Source of the DNA: Gordius sp. MW1
Lineage: Eukaryota; Nematomorpha; Gordioida; Gordea; Gordiidae
DNA length: 64,000 bases
NCBI GenBank assembly: GCA_964036665.1
Contig: OZ038529.1
Coordinates: forward strand, 6,184,501 to 6,248,500
Reading direction: 5' to 3'
Numbering within the stretch: position 1 is the stretch's first letter; the number at the start of each line of letters is the position of its first letter. Of the stretch, positions 27,091 through 37,260 are shown one piece after another. The notes beneath the pieces are model-generated. The model had not been told where the DNA came from. It saw nothing but the letters and a program-made list of their open reading frames with translations, and made no database searches. The translations under genes were made by a program, and so were the position numbers.

Positions 27091-28382
27091 AAAAAATAGA
27101 AAACGATTATAAAGTGAGATTTATCTGGCCATTCGAGAGCAGATTTTGAATTCAATCCTTCAATTAAAATTAATATTTTAATTCATTCTAAATTAATGAC
27201 AGCTAACAGACCCCCATCTAAATATTCCCGGCAATAGCAATTTTAATCACAAAATTTAATTTAAATATATTTTGAATTCCTCGCCTCTTGTAAAAGATAA
27301 AGACTTATTAATTATATATTATCCCTTTTATTTTATATTTAAACTATATTTTCAATATGAGAGAACGGCATCCCGCGCGACTCGACATATCACCACTCCC
27401 ATGTAGCATGTATATTGTATATGTTCATGTACTAATCCACCCTCTCTCTCCCTTCTCTCGTTGCAATGCATGCGCAACCTATCAGATTTAAGTTAAGTAC
27501 TAAACTAAATATATAAAACAATCATGGCACAACAAGGCATGGTGTGGCGTGGGCTGGCTAGGCTCTTTATTACATCATTTTACATTCATTTCTTTTTTAA
27601 CGTAACATATCAAGGTATGTAGAAGTTGCGAATCATATTATTATAAATAAAATTAATGAAAATTAAACTTTTTTTTTATTATGTCAACTACTAATTAAGT
27701 CATAAGCAATTAGAAAATTAAGTTTCTTATTAAATAATAAGCAATAATTTAAATTAAGATGCTTAACTCATTTTTGTTACTCAGAAAAGTCCTATTTTTT
27801 TATGATCCTTATAAGCATTGTAAACGCGAGGTCTAAGTCAACAGGACGTAGAGTGTTGGTGTCTTGTGAAAGCATAGTAATTAATAGCATGATATGCTTT
27901 TTGGAAATACCTTAAGTATTTTAATTAAATGCCCAGATAACTTAAATAGTAAAACTTACTTACCCATGATGGCAAATTTTTTTAAATTGGTAAAATTTCA
28001 TATTGATATTATATTTAATAATACAGCTTATTCTTAAATGAAGTTAAATTAAAAAATTTACTTCAATTGATATGGTATATTAAGACAATTGTTGACCGCA
28101 AATCTTCAAAAATATATTTTCGAATATTAGAAAATCTTTGTCATATAATAAGTCAATTTTCAAAAAAAAATATAAATTTCAATAGAAAATGTTGATTAAG
28201 ACATTTGTCACCACTGTGACCGCAAATCTTCCCAAAAATATTTTTTGTAATAGTAGAACATAAATATAATAAGTCTATTTTCAAAAAAAAATATTAATTT
28301 CAATAGAAAATGTTGATTATGAATCACCGTGACCGCAAAAATTCACAAAAATATTTTAAAAGGGTTAAAAAGGGCTTTCCGG
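27091..28382. other. Unique loop of the foldback element
   Basis: No ORF of interest. It contains a diverged direct repeat at about 28080-28340, two copies of 'gaccgcaaatcttc' with 'tcaatagaaaatgttgatta'. Confidence 0.6.
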
Positions 28383-29455
28383 TCCCCCCCCCCCCCGCGT
28401 GAGAAAGAGAGTAAAAAATAAGAAGAGGGACAATTCACCCCCCCCCTCTCCCCCACATCAGAAAGAGGGTAAAAAATTAGGCGGGGGGGGGGGGGGCAAA
28501 ACACCCCCTTGCCCCCCCCTCTCCCTCGCATCAGAAAGAGGGTAAAAAATTAGGGGGGGGGGGCAAAACACCCCCCATGCCCCCCTCTCCCTCACATCAG
28601 AAAGAGGGTAAAAATGGGGGGGGGGGGGCAAAACACCCCCCATGCCTCCCTCTCCCCCGCATTAAAAGAGGGTAAAAAATTAGGGGGGGGGGAGCAAAAC
28701 ACCCCCCATGCCCCCCTCTCCCCCGCATTTGAAAGAGGATAAAAAATTCGGGGGGGGGGCAAAACACCCCTTGCCCCCCCCTCTCCCTCGCATCAGAAAG
28801 AGGGTAAAAAACATGCCCCCCCTCTCCCCCGGATCAGAAAGAGGGTAAAAAATTAGGGGGGGGGGGGCATAACACCCCCCATGCCGCCCTCTCCCCCGCA
28901 TTAAAAAGAGGGTTAAAAACTAGGAAGGGGGGCAAAACACCCCCCATGCCCCCCTCTCCCCCGCATTAGAAAGAGGATAAAAAATTAGGGGGGGGGGCAA
29001 AACACCCCCCATGCCCCCCTCTCCCCCGCATCAGAAAGAGGGTAAAAAATTGGGGGGGGGGGCAAAACACCCCCCATGCCCCCCCTCTCCCCCGGACCAG
29101 AAAGAGGGTAAAAAATTGGGGGTGGGGCAAAACACCCCCTATGCCCCCCTCTCCCCCACATCAGAAAGAGGGTAAAAAATTAGGGGGGGGCAAAATACCC
29201 CCCCCCCCCCCATGCCCCCTCTCCCCCACATCAGAAAGAGGGTAAAAAGTTAGGGGGGGGGCAAAACACCCCCCATGCCCCCCCCTCTCCCCCACATCAG
29301 AAAGAGGGTAAAAAATTAGGGGGGGGGGCAAAACACCCCCCTTTCCCCCGCATCAGAAAGAGGGTAAAAAAATAGGGGGGGGGCAAACACCCCACCTGTC
29401 CGCCGTTCCTCCCCAGGTGAGAAAGAGGGTAAAAAATAAGAGGGGGGCAAATCTT
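28383..29455 (-). repeat. C-run/G-run minisatellite, minus-oriented array
   Basis: The same unit as at 25858-27090 in reverse orientation (agaaagagggtaaaaaatta, G run, caaaacaccccccatg, C run, 'tctcccccgcatc'), about 16-17 copies. It forms the second half of the inverted repeat. Confidence 0.95.
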
Positions 29456-30030
29456 CACAAATTTTTTTTTATAATAAAACATATTAATTCACTACCTACT
29501 TCTATAATGCATAATAATTAATTATAATTTACTGAATTTACTAGATTGTGACGTCATGATACATTTATTTTTATTTTCTTAAATTAAAAGTTCATTACCT
29601 AAATCTAAATACACAAATATGATGAACAATATAAACAAATTGATATATTTGCATGCCCAACCCAAAACGACCAAAACCAAACCAAAAGGTTAATAATATT
29701 ATCCACCCAAACCCTTTAGCTCTTTAATACACCCAAACCTAAACGCCAAAGGTGCCCCCAAAAAAAACACCCAAAACGCTTTGGGTGTTTTTTACGAAAA
29801 CGCCAAACGCCAAAGCCCTCCCAAGAAAATTCACCTAACACTGAAAAGGTTGGGTGAAAAATAACGCCAACAACTACGCTTAGCAATACGCTGGGAAAAA
29901 CCAGCCAGCCGTTTTTACAACACTAGTTGATGGGTTAGGGTTAATAAGCTTGGGGACCTTTTTTTAGCTGGGGGACATTATTTTTCGGCGAGATGGTTTT
30001 CGGCGAGTTGATAGGGCACCACATTTAAAC

Positions 30031-31738
30031 ATATGATAGATAGGGGTTCACGGCCAATTATGTACGCTGAGCTAAATTAACCTCGATTTTTGAAGATCTC
30101 ATATCATCGAATCCTTGATTATTCTCCCACAACTTTGCTCTATTTAATATGTTTTACTGTGGAATTAATTTAATTTTTTGAGTGCAATATGGCTGCAGTT
30201 AAGATAAAGCAAAAGCTAGTGTCTGATTAAGATTCAGAGTAGATCCAATTTGTTTGAGCCATTATAATAATGTTCTCTATGAGTTCAAATATACTATCAT
30301 AAAAAATTATCTGCAGGTAAAAAGTGGGGTTAAGGCTTACCTAGTGCAAAAACGATGAATGCCTATAAATTTCCTAAAGTCTACCCTTTAATAAATTGAC
30401 AACATACTTTGTTGGTTTGTATGCAATTCCCCTACGTTTATCACACCATTCATTTATGTCATGCTTAATTTAAGAAGGCGGGGGTGATCTTAGGCCCTTA
30501 AATTACTTTGGAAATTATAAGGAAATTGATAAGAATAGAAGCAAAAAGATCGTGTGGACAATAATTTTTACAATTATTTTTTCTATGATCTTTACACATT
30601 TAAATAGAAATCGATATTAGCTTTAATTTATCGCTTCTATGTGAACGGGAAATCAACCACTTTTAAAGCTTTGCTTTATAGCACCTGTAGCCTCGCAGAC
30701 ATATTTTCCCCAGTGATCGTAATCTTTGGCTGTTTATCTGTGACCATTTTTTATCTTGAGTGTTTAAGAAAGCTATATGAACAAACGTTGAACAATTTCG
30801 ATTATTCAGCTTGGGATTTAAATAATTGATAGATAAATGATGCTTAATCAGAATAAGAACATTATACATCTGTTTAGAAATAAGGTTTTAATACTTGAAA
30901 GATCTGAACATCGATCTAAGAGAGGTTATTAATAAGTTAACCGGGTAAGATGAAGGGAGGGAAAGGACCTTTAAGGCTCTTTGTCAACATAGTTTACAAA
31001 AAAAGAAGACGTCGAAACTGAAATTATCAGGTGTTCCCGCACAAGATAGTCCGTAATTTCGTAATAAGTTTGTAATCTTGGTAGTTCCCCCCTAATCCAT
31101 ATGCTCCGAGTTAATAAACCTTTAACGTTTTTACATCTTTTAACCTTTCATCTTAAAGATTTCTAATTTTCCGATCATGTAGACGCACATAAACCGACGG
31201 ACCGATAAAGGTTCGGCTAATTTTAATTACCATATTTTGTGATGCAAGTCACTCAAACTATTAGTGCCCCTTACACTTCGGCCCCCATATCTATCCAAGC
31301 ACACATGAGGGGGGCGGGAGTGTAGGAGAAAGAGGGGAGGGTAGGTGAAGGGAGATGTCAGTAAACATCGCGTGTGTAGTATGAACTCTAATGTACTCCG
31401 TTTTCCAACCGTAGTGGGACGAATTTTAATAAAGGAAAGGGGTTCACGTAAATGCGAATAAATTTAAATATAGAGGTGTAACAAAAAATAATGGATCTAA
31501 AGATGACACTAAAATCTATAGAAATAAATAAATATTTTTCAGTATAAATTAAAAATGTCGGGGCAATATAGTCTCAAAAATATTAAAATGGCCATTTTTG
31601 CACCTTCAACCTCGTTTTATCTAAAAAACTGGAAGTTTTGGAAAAACAATAAAAACAAATTATTGTTACGCGCAAAATTCTCTATTAGAAATATAGGTCC
31701 AATTGCATTTTGTAGACCTGTCTAATTTAAAATGGCAT
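30031..31738. other. Region beyond the NDUFS2-proximal transposon
   Basis: Once the insertion is removed, this is the sequence directly upstream of NDUFS2, so the native promoter and leader of that gene (minus strand) should lie near 30031-30600. I see no clear core promoter motif. The rest is AT-rich without recognisable genes; a purine-rich block lies at 31305-31355. Confidence 0.4.
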
Positions 31739-31740
31739 CA

Positions 31741-31904
31741 TGGGCGTCGGCACTATTGAGACTAGAGGGGGCAATTATGATATAGGGAAGGGCAAAACGA
31801 TAAGTTTTTCAAATTTTAGCCATAACATTGATTTCAAAGAGTTTTTGGATTTAGAGTGGGGGGGGGGACAACTGCCCCTTCCTGCCACCCTCTAACTAAG
31901 CCCA
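31741..31904. mobile_element. GGGCGTAGCC MITE, copy F
   Basis: Begins GGGCGTCGGC and ends CTAACTAAGCCCA. The interior matches the family ('gggcaattatgatatagg', 'aaattttagccataac', 'acaactgccccttcct') and contains an expanded G run near 31857-31867. Confidence 0.7.
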
Positions 31905-32739
31905 TGTATGACATCCTTTAAAAATTTTATTACAAACTAGGATTTATAAAAATAGTTGCTACAAGATGCCTCACGTAATGCAAAATATAATTTCTACGTG
32001 CTTATTGAACAACTCAGTGTGCATGCTCGCGTCTGGAGTTGAAGCTAGTGAGCAATTTAACACCTCTTTTATTGACATTTGACATAAGGCGATGTTTTAA
32101 AAAAATTATGAGGATTTATTGCTATGATTATGACATAATACAAACAAGTATTAAATGAATTTAGCAAATAAAAGCGTATATTATTGAAAGATTGTCGTCA
32201 CTATCAGCAGTAGGAGACCAAGGACGATATCTATTTTAAAAATAGAGGCTAAAGTTAATGCTTTTTTAATCGGTAATTTAAGTATTATCCTTGTATTTTT
32301 ATTGCCAACCTAAGCACCTTGTATATTAATCTAAAAATATCGTAAAAAACACTTATTTTTAAAATAAACCATAACAAAATCCTTTTAAATTCGTATAGCT
32401 TATATATACTTCAAAAAATAATAACTTTCTGAGATCTTATTAATTTGATAAAATTAAGGGTTAATTATATAAATTTAGAAATGTTTGATATTGCTGGCCC
32501 TATTGATCTCCTAAACAGCTTTTGACATACAAAAATAACTTTTTATATTCGCTTTCAAAATACATATAAAGTCCTTTTGACTCTAACGATTCAAGAACTT
32601 TATAATAAAAAGAAAAGTGCAACTTTTCGGTCTCATAAGTTAAATGGTATTAAAACCCGCTTTGAATTTCGAAAAGAAAAATTTGTTATATATTAATAAA
32701 CATATGATCAAGAACTGTCAATCCATTTATCTGAATATT

Positions 32740-33236
32740 GTTGTATAAAAACGGTGAAATATGAATGATAATGTGAGTAGAGGGAAATGGAACGCGATAT
32801 TTAGGACACTTATGGTCCATCTTCAGGAAAAAAAAATTAAAAAAGGAGAAGATGAAGTCTCGAAAAATAAAAATGAATTAAAGTGAGTATAAAAACGATG
32901 ATATAGATATAAAAAAAAATTTATTTGCTTTTGCACGTCGTCGTAGATCCTCTTATAATTTCTGCCAACCGTTTGACTGTTTATAAAGTAAAATTTTATA
33001 TTGGAATGTTTATTTCTCGCTATAACCAGTTTTTTTTAATTTTTTTTATATCTATATCATCGTTTTTATAGTCACTTTACTTCATTTTTATTTTTTGAGA
33101 CTTCATCTTCACCTATTTTTTTATTTATTTTTTCCCCTGAAGATGGACCATAAGTGTCCGAAATATCGCGTTCCATTTCCCTCTACTCACATTATCAATC
33201 CTATTTCACCGTTTTTATACAACAATATTAAAAAAC
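32740..33236. mobile_element. Inverted pair of terminal repeats, Penelope-like, with hammerhead-like core
   Basis: Two arms of roughly 190 bp (about 32740-32925 and 33030-33236) are reverse complements around a loop of about 100 bp. The arms share 'cacttatggtccatcttcag', 'gagtagagggaaatggaacg' and 'aaaacgatgatatagatata'. The right arm contains CTGAAGA - GGAC - loop - GTCC - GAAA (33137-33163), the layout of a minimal hammerhead ribozyme (CUGANGA, stem II, GAAA) as found in Penelope-like retroelement terminal repeats. In the left arm GAAA has become TAAA. No reverse transcriptase is nearby. Confidence 0.55.
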
Positions 33237-34286
33237 ATATACATACGATAGTAACCTCACTAAAACGACCCTTTCATCAGGCACTATATAAATTATGTTC
33301 ATCATGTAATTGTCATTTAATTGGTAATAGCTAACTTACATCTTCACTTAATTTATACCCCGAAGGAATTCTACCCACGATACTAGGCATGCCTTCCAAT
33401 CGATATAAAAGGTGATCAATTTGATCGATTTAATCATTAAAAAACAACAAATTCGACAAACCACGGTAAATTGGGTTAAATAAATTACTACAAATAACGA
33501 GAAGATAAACATCAATCAACCGTGTTTGTGTTGTGTGTGTAATAAATTGCAGAGAGGTGCAACCGGTTATAATGGGCTACAATATAATTTAATCGCAATG
33601 TACTCATTTAGTTATATATTTAAGCTGCGCTTTTAAATTTCAACGTTCGGTAGCGGACCTTAATAGTATTATTTGAAATTTGTGGAGAGGTAGTAGGCAC
33701 TAAGTCTAAATCCATTAAAATATAATAACAGGGAAGGACAGGTTGCTAGAAAATTACTAAATTCCACAATTTTTTAAACTTAATAAAATTAAAATCAGTT
33801 ATTTGCCAGGTATAACACACTTGTCGAGTTAAAGCTTGCAAACATCATAATAAAAAGAAAAGGCAAAATTAGCTTTTCACAAATAATAAAAACTCACCCA
33901 TAACGTTTAAATTTTTTGAAAAATTATATGGTTGTTCGCCTCCCACTAGGGCAAAATTTTAATATAGTTCAAGACGTGATAGATTTTGTTTGAGGGAGTG
34001 ATAGGGTTTGATTTAAGAATATTTTAGGTTAATTTTTTATAAGTATAATTCGTTCCATAAAAATAAGCGCTTATAGTAAATAGTATGAATTGACTATTTT
34101 ATATGTTGAAAAAAGGAGCGATCTATGTAGACGTTGAGATTTAAACTAAAGGTCACGATTAAAATCACAATGTCTGTGTGTGTTACCTTTAGGTAACTTC
34201 TCGTTTCGCCATGGAAAAATTAAAAAAATTGCAGCATTTCGTTACTTTCTTGACTAAAATCACAAAATTTTGAGTGGCGTATTGTT
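33237..34286. other. Intergenic, no gene recognised
   Basis: AT-rich, no coding similarity. It includes the 3' flank of the macrodomain gene that ends at 34287. Confidence 0.5.
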
Positions 34287-35499
34287 TTATAGTGGGAAAT
34301 AAACGGGTAAATATTTGTGATAGGCTTCGATGTCGATTGGCATGTAGGTACAAAATATGATATAATCAACGTCCATATAACAACGGTCAGTTTCCATCCA
34401 TTGCCTGACTGTAGATAATGCCACGGTAGCAGCGGGTTCATTGGGGTACCCATAGATACCAGTGGATATACAGGGGAAGGCTATAGATTTTAAATTGTGT
34501 TTCCTCATCAAACTAAAACGAAATTTTTAGCGTGTATGTAGTTATTTTGATTGAAATTTGCAAAGTTTAAAAGAGAATATTTATGCCCAAACGCTGCATG
34601 CAGTGTTACAGTTGCTAAAATTTTAATAATTAAAGAACCTAGGTCCAAATTTCTATGCATATAGCGAGTAGTTACTAATTTAGAGCTATAAATCTAATGC
34701 TCAAAAAATTTCCAATTTTGGGTAAAAAAATTGTTTAGTTTAAATAACTCAATAATATGCATAATGTATTTGAAAAAACTTGTATACAGAAACCCTGTAG
34801 CCTATAAATAGTGTTTAATTATACAAGAGATCATAAAAAAACTTAATGATATTTTTTAAGATAAGACCAAAAAAATGATAATATAAATGATTTTATTATA
34901 TTAAAGGCTAACTTTAAACTATTGCGATAACATTGTTCTAATTTGTCAGCGTTTTCCCCCTTTGGTCCAACAGTGTGTATGACATATTTTGCTGGTAAAA
35001 GGTAACCTCCTGTAATCTTGGCATCACCAGTTGCACAACCCCCTAATGTGGCACACTCTTTTTGTAACTCAGGCCCAGCACCCTTATGAATAGCACCATC
35101 TACTCCTCCGCCTCCCATCAAGCTTTCATTAGCTGCATTTACAATGCAATCTATTTCTAAGGTTGTAATATCTCCACGTTCATACAAGTATATTTTTTTG
35201 TTTATTTCTGGGAATGGCTTGAACAAGGGTTTAGGGGCATCATTAATATTATTGGCTATTAATATTTAAATTAAATAATATAAAAATATTTAAACAAATA
35301 TTACTTGATAATTTATGATCTGCCCAAGAAGTTAGTGCTGAAGGGTCAACAAACTTTTTACATTTATATAACTGTCGTTTGGCATTAATGTCAAGACTTA
35401 AATATTCCTCTATAATATATTAGAAATAAAATTGCAATTCAAACCTTTAAGATTAATTATATTTGGATCTTTAGTCTCCGTTAAATATTCTGATGACAT
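34287..35499 (-). CDS. MacroD-type ADP-ribose / O-acetyl-ADP-ribose hydrolase
   Basis: Macrodomain enzyme of the MACROD1/MACROD2 class, which removes mono-ADP-ribose from acidic residues and deacetylates O-acetyl-ADP-ribose. Four exons (35499-35445, 35409-35305, 35255-34913, 34512-34287) sum to 243 codons including the stop. The N-terminal part carries the MacroD-specific motif ([16 protein letters not shown]) before the fold. Substrate-site motifs follow: [19 protein letters not shown], then [18 protein letters not shown] with the catalytic-loop Asn and [26 protein letters not shown] with VIHTVGP, and the second loop [18 protein letters not shown]. The end, [20 protein letters not shown], matches the family's last strand and helix. 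There is no obvious mitochondrial presequence. Introns 1 and 2 are only 35 and 49 bp. It looks intact. Confidence 0.93.
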
Positions 35500-36155
35500 G
35501 CTAATAAATTTATTTAAATAAAATTTCGCCCTACAGGTGATATTTAAAAATATAGTTCTCATGCAAAATGTAATTTACAATAGTACAACTACAACAAATT
35601 ACTTTTTTTGGTTTTTTTAAACATTAAAATACTTGTAATACTACATTAATGGTAAGATTTCCAGAAAGAGAGGAGGATTTATAAAGTAATAAATACTTTT
35701 CTTAAGATCAATTAAAAGAAAAACTTTTGGGAGAAAGTAAGTACTTCTCCATATAGTCGCGAGCTAATCGAAATAATACATTAAGGCAATTAACATTTAG
35801 TGGTGAATCCGCGAGCTATAGGTCATTTAATGTTGCGAAGTAGTATGCCGTGAGTTATATAAGGTAACATAAATGAGTCAATTAAAGTTTCAAGGTAGAC
35901 TTAAGTAATATGCCGCGAGCAATCAAATAAATTGTAGATTTGTGTTTAATCAATCCATAAAAAGTGTTACATAATGTCTCTAGGACATTATTTTGAAGAT
36001 GTCTTCATGTAAACAAGGTGTCAAAATTAAACGTCAAAGCCATAAAAGTATGTACAAGGAAAACGAAGCACTCGCTAAAAGGTGAGGACTACAATAGGCT
36101 TTCATTACACTGGAATCCAGCAAGATTCAGCTCTTATTTCCTTCCTGTTCATATG
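35500..36155. other. Intergenic, likely promoter side of the macrodomain gene
   Basis: No motif assigned. The word 'ccgcgagc' recurs with variation near 35756, 35808 and 35912, in a loose repeat of about 50-100 bp. Confidence 0.4.
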
Positions 36156-36720
36156 TAAATATATTACAAAGGAGTTGGGCGAAGATGTTCCCTGGGAGAT
36201 GATTTTTGCATACGATATAATCCTATGTGGCAAAAGTAAACAAGAATTGACTAATAATTAAAATAAATGGGTAAATGCAATAAAAAAGTGATCTCAGAGT
36301 AGATCATAAGAAAATAGAATATACGAAAACAAAATTTAAGTTAGATAAAAATCAGCAATGTTCATCCATTATATATTAAGAGAATAGATATTTAAAAGTG
36401 AGGAGTCTTTGATATATTTAGGTAACTACAAGTCGATGGTGAAATGGATTGTCCAAACATTAATAAATGATGGAATGAAGAGATTTAACAAGCATCTTGT
36501 ATGACAAAAAGATCCCTACTTCACTCATATAGAGACTTTATGAGTCCATCACACAGCCAACAGTCTTGTATAGCTTGGAATCATGCGTTATAAAAGATCA
36601 ATTCCTAGCGTCCATGGAGATGAGAATGCTAAGATGAATGTTAGAAGCAAGCAAAAAGGAACATAAATAAAACGAAGAAATCTTGATGTGGAAAATCCGA
36701 AAAAAATCTTCGATTTTTGA
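36130..36720 (+). pseudogene. LINE reverse transcriptase fragment (RTE/CR1-like), decayed
   Basis: Frames on the plus strand give ALISFLFICKYITKELGED, then VPWEMIFAYDIILCGKSKQE. This is the reverse-transcriptase active-site region in which a canonical FADD has become AYDI. The C-terminal 'thumb' segment follows: TVLYSLESCVIKDQFLASME continuing MRMLR, matching the 'LYG.E.W......L...EMRMLRWM' pattern of RTE-type LINEs. Many stops and shifts interrupt it. A matching C-terminal tail is found at 40020-40240. Confidence 0.7.
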
Positions 36721-37260
36721 ACAATTGAGACAAGTTTGAGGCGAGAATTTTTTGCTCGAGACGACACAATACAAGATTTTATCTAGATCTCGTTTAGATT
36801 TTATCTTATTATATTAAATCTAAGTGGGCATTTTTATTAATTCACATTTAAAGATTTACAAACTTCACATACCCAAATTTAGTAAATATTAAATATTTCA
36901 CACGAAACCCAAATTTTAGTTTATTCACCTAAGTATTGGCCCTTAGAATTTGTGAAAAGAATTTTAATTAAATATTAAATATTATTAAAGCATTTTAACA
37001 GCATAGTGATCATCCTGCTTTCTGTGAAGAAGCTAAAGTGGTAGATAAAATATTAATTAAATGTCAATATAGAATACCTACGCCAAAACTTTCCTGAGCA
37101 CCATAGCGACATCTAAACCTTCTGAACGATTATTTTAATAAGTTTGAGTATTGGATGACATTTTGATAGATTAATTATAGTCGTTTATGGTTAACGTCAT
37201 ATTACACCTCCTGAATATTCAAACTTAAAATACATTTGTTGTGCTATCTAAATTACTTCT

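Larger units (their letters stand above)
25394..29925. mobile_element. 4.5-kb foldback element, hAT-like ends, inverted minisatellites
   Basis: Termini TAGTGTTGTAAAAA and TTTTTACAACACTA are flanked by a perfect 8-bp duplication GTTGATGG (25386-25393, 29926-29933), as for hAT elements. The outer arms (about 25394-25855 and 29455-29925) are near-perfect reverse complements for roughly 460 bp. Inside each arm comes an array of C-run/G-run minisatellite units, in opposite orientation on the two sides. A 1.3-kb unique spacer (27090-28380) separates the arms and encodes nothing I recognise. The architecture (long inverted repeats containing tandem repeats around a loop) parallels Drosophila Foldback elements, though the target duplication length differs. 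Confidence 0.9.
25306..30020. mobile_element. MULE-like MITE (GGTGCCCTATCAACTCGCC termini) enlarged by a nested foldback element
   Basis: The ends GGTGGCCCGTCAACTCGCCG and CGGCGAGTTGATAGGGCACC are inverted. They are flanked by a perfect 10-bp duplication, ACATTTAAAC at 25296-25305 and 30021-30030; a 9-10 bp duplication points to the Mutator superfamily. Inner words 'gccgaaaataatgtccccc' and 'ttttttagctgggggacatt' also pair. Without the nested insertion (25394-29925) the element would be about 180 bp, like the relatives at 41283-41540 and 60385-60520. It lies immediately upstream of NDUFS2, with the start codon inside the left target duplication. Confidence 0.9.

Noticed and set aside
25826-27155. 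Many open frames encoding periodic Pro/Phe/Gly-rich peptides in the minisatellite
   Set aside because: All frames on both strands are open only because the unit lacks stops and its length varies; peptides simply mirror the DNA repeat.
25858-29455. CRISPR-like regularly spaced repeats
   Set aside because: Units are contiguous tandem repeats with no unique spacers, in a spliced eukaryotic gene context.
30641-30829. 62-residue hydrophobic open frame
   Set aside because: No splice signals, no relatives recognised, AT-rich; likely chance, with an equally long antisense frame.
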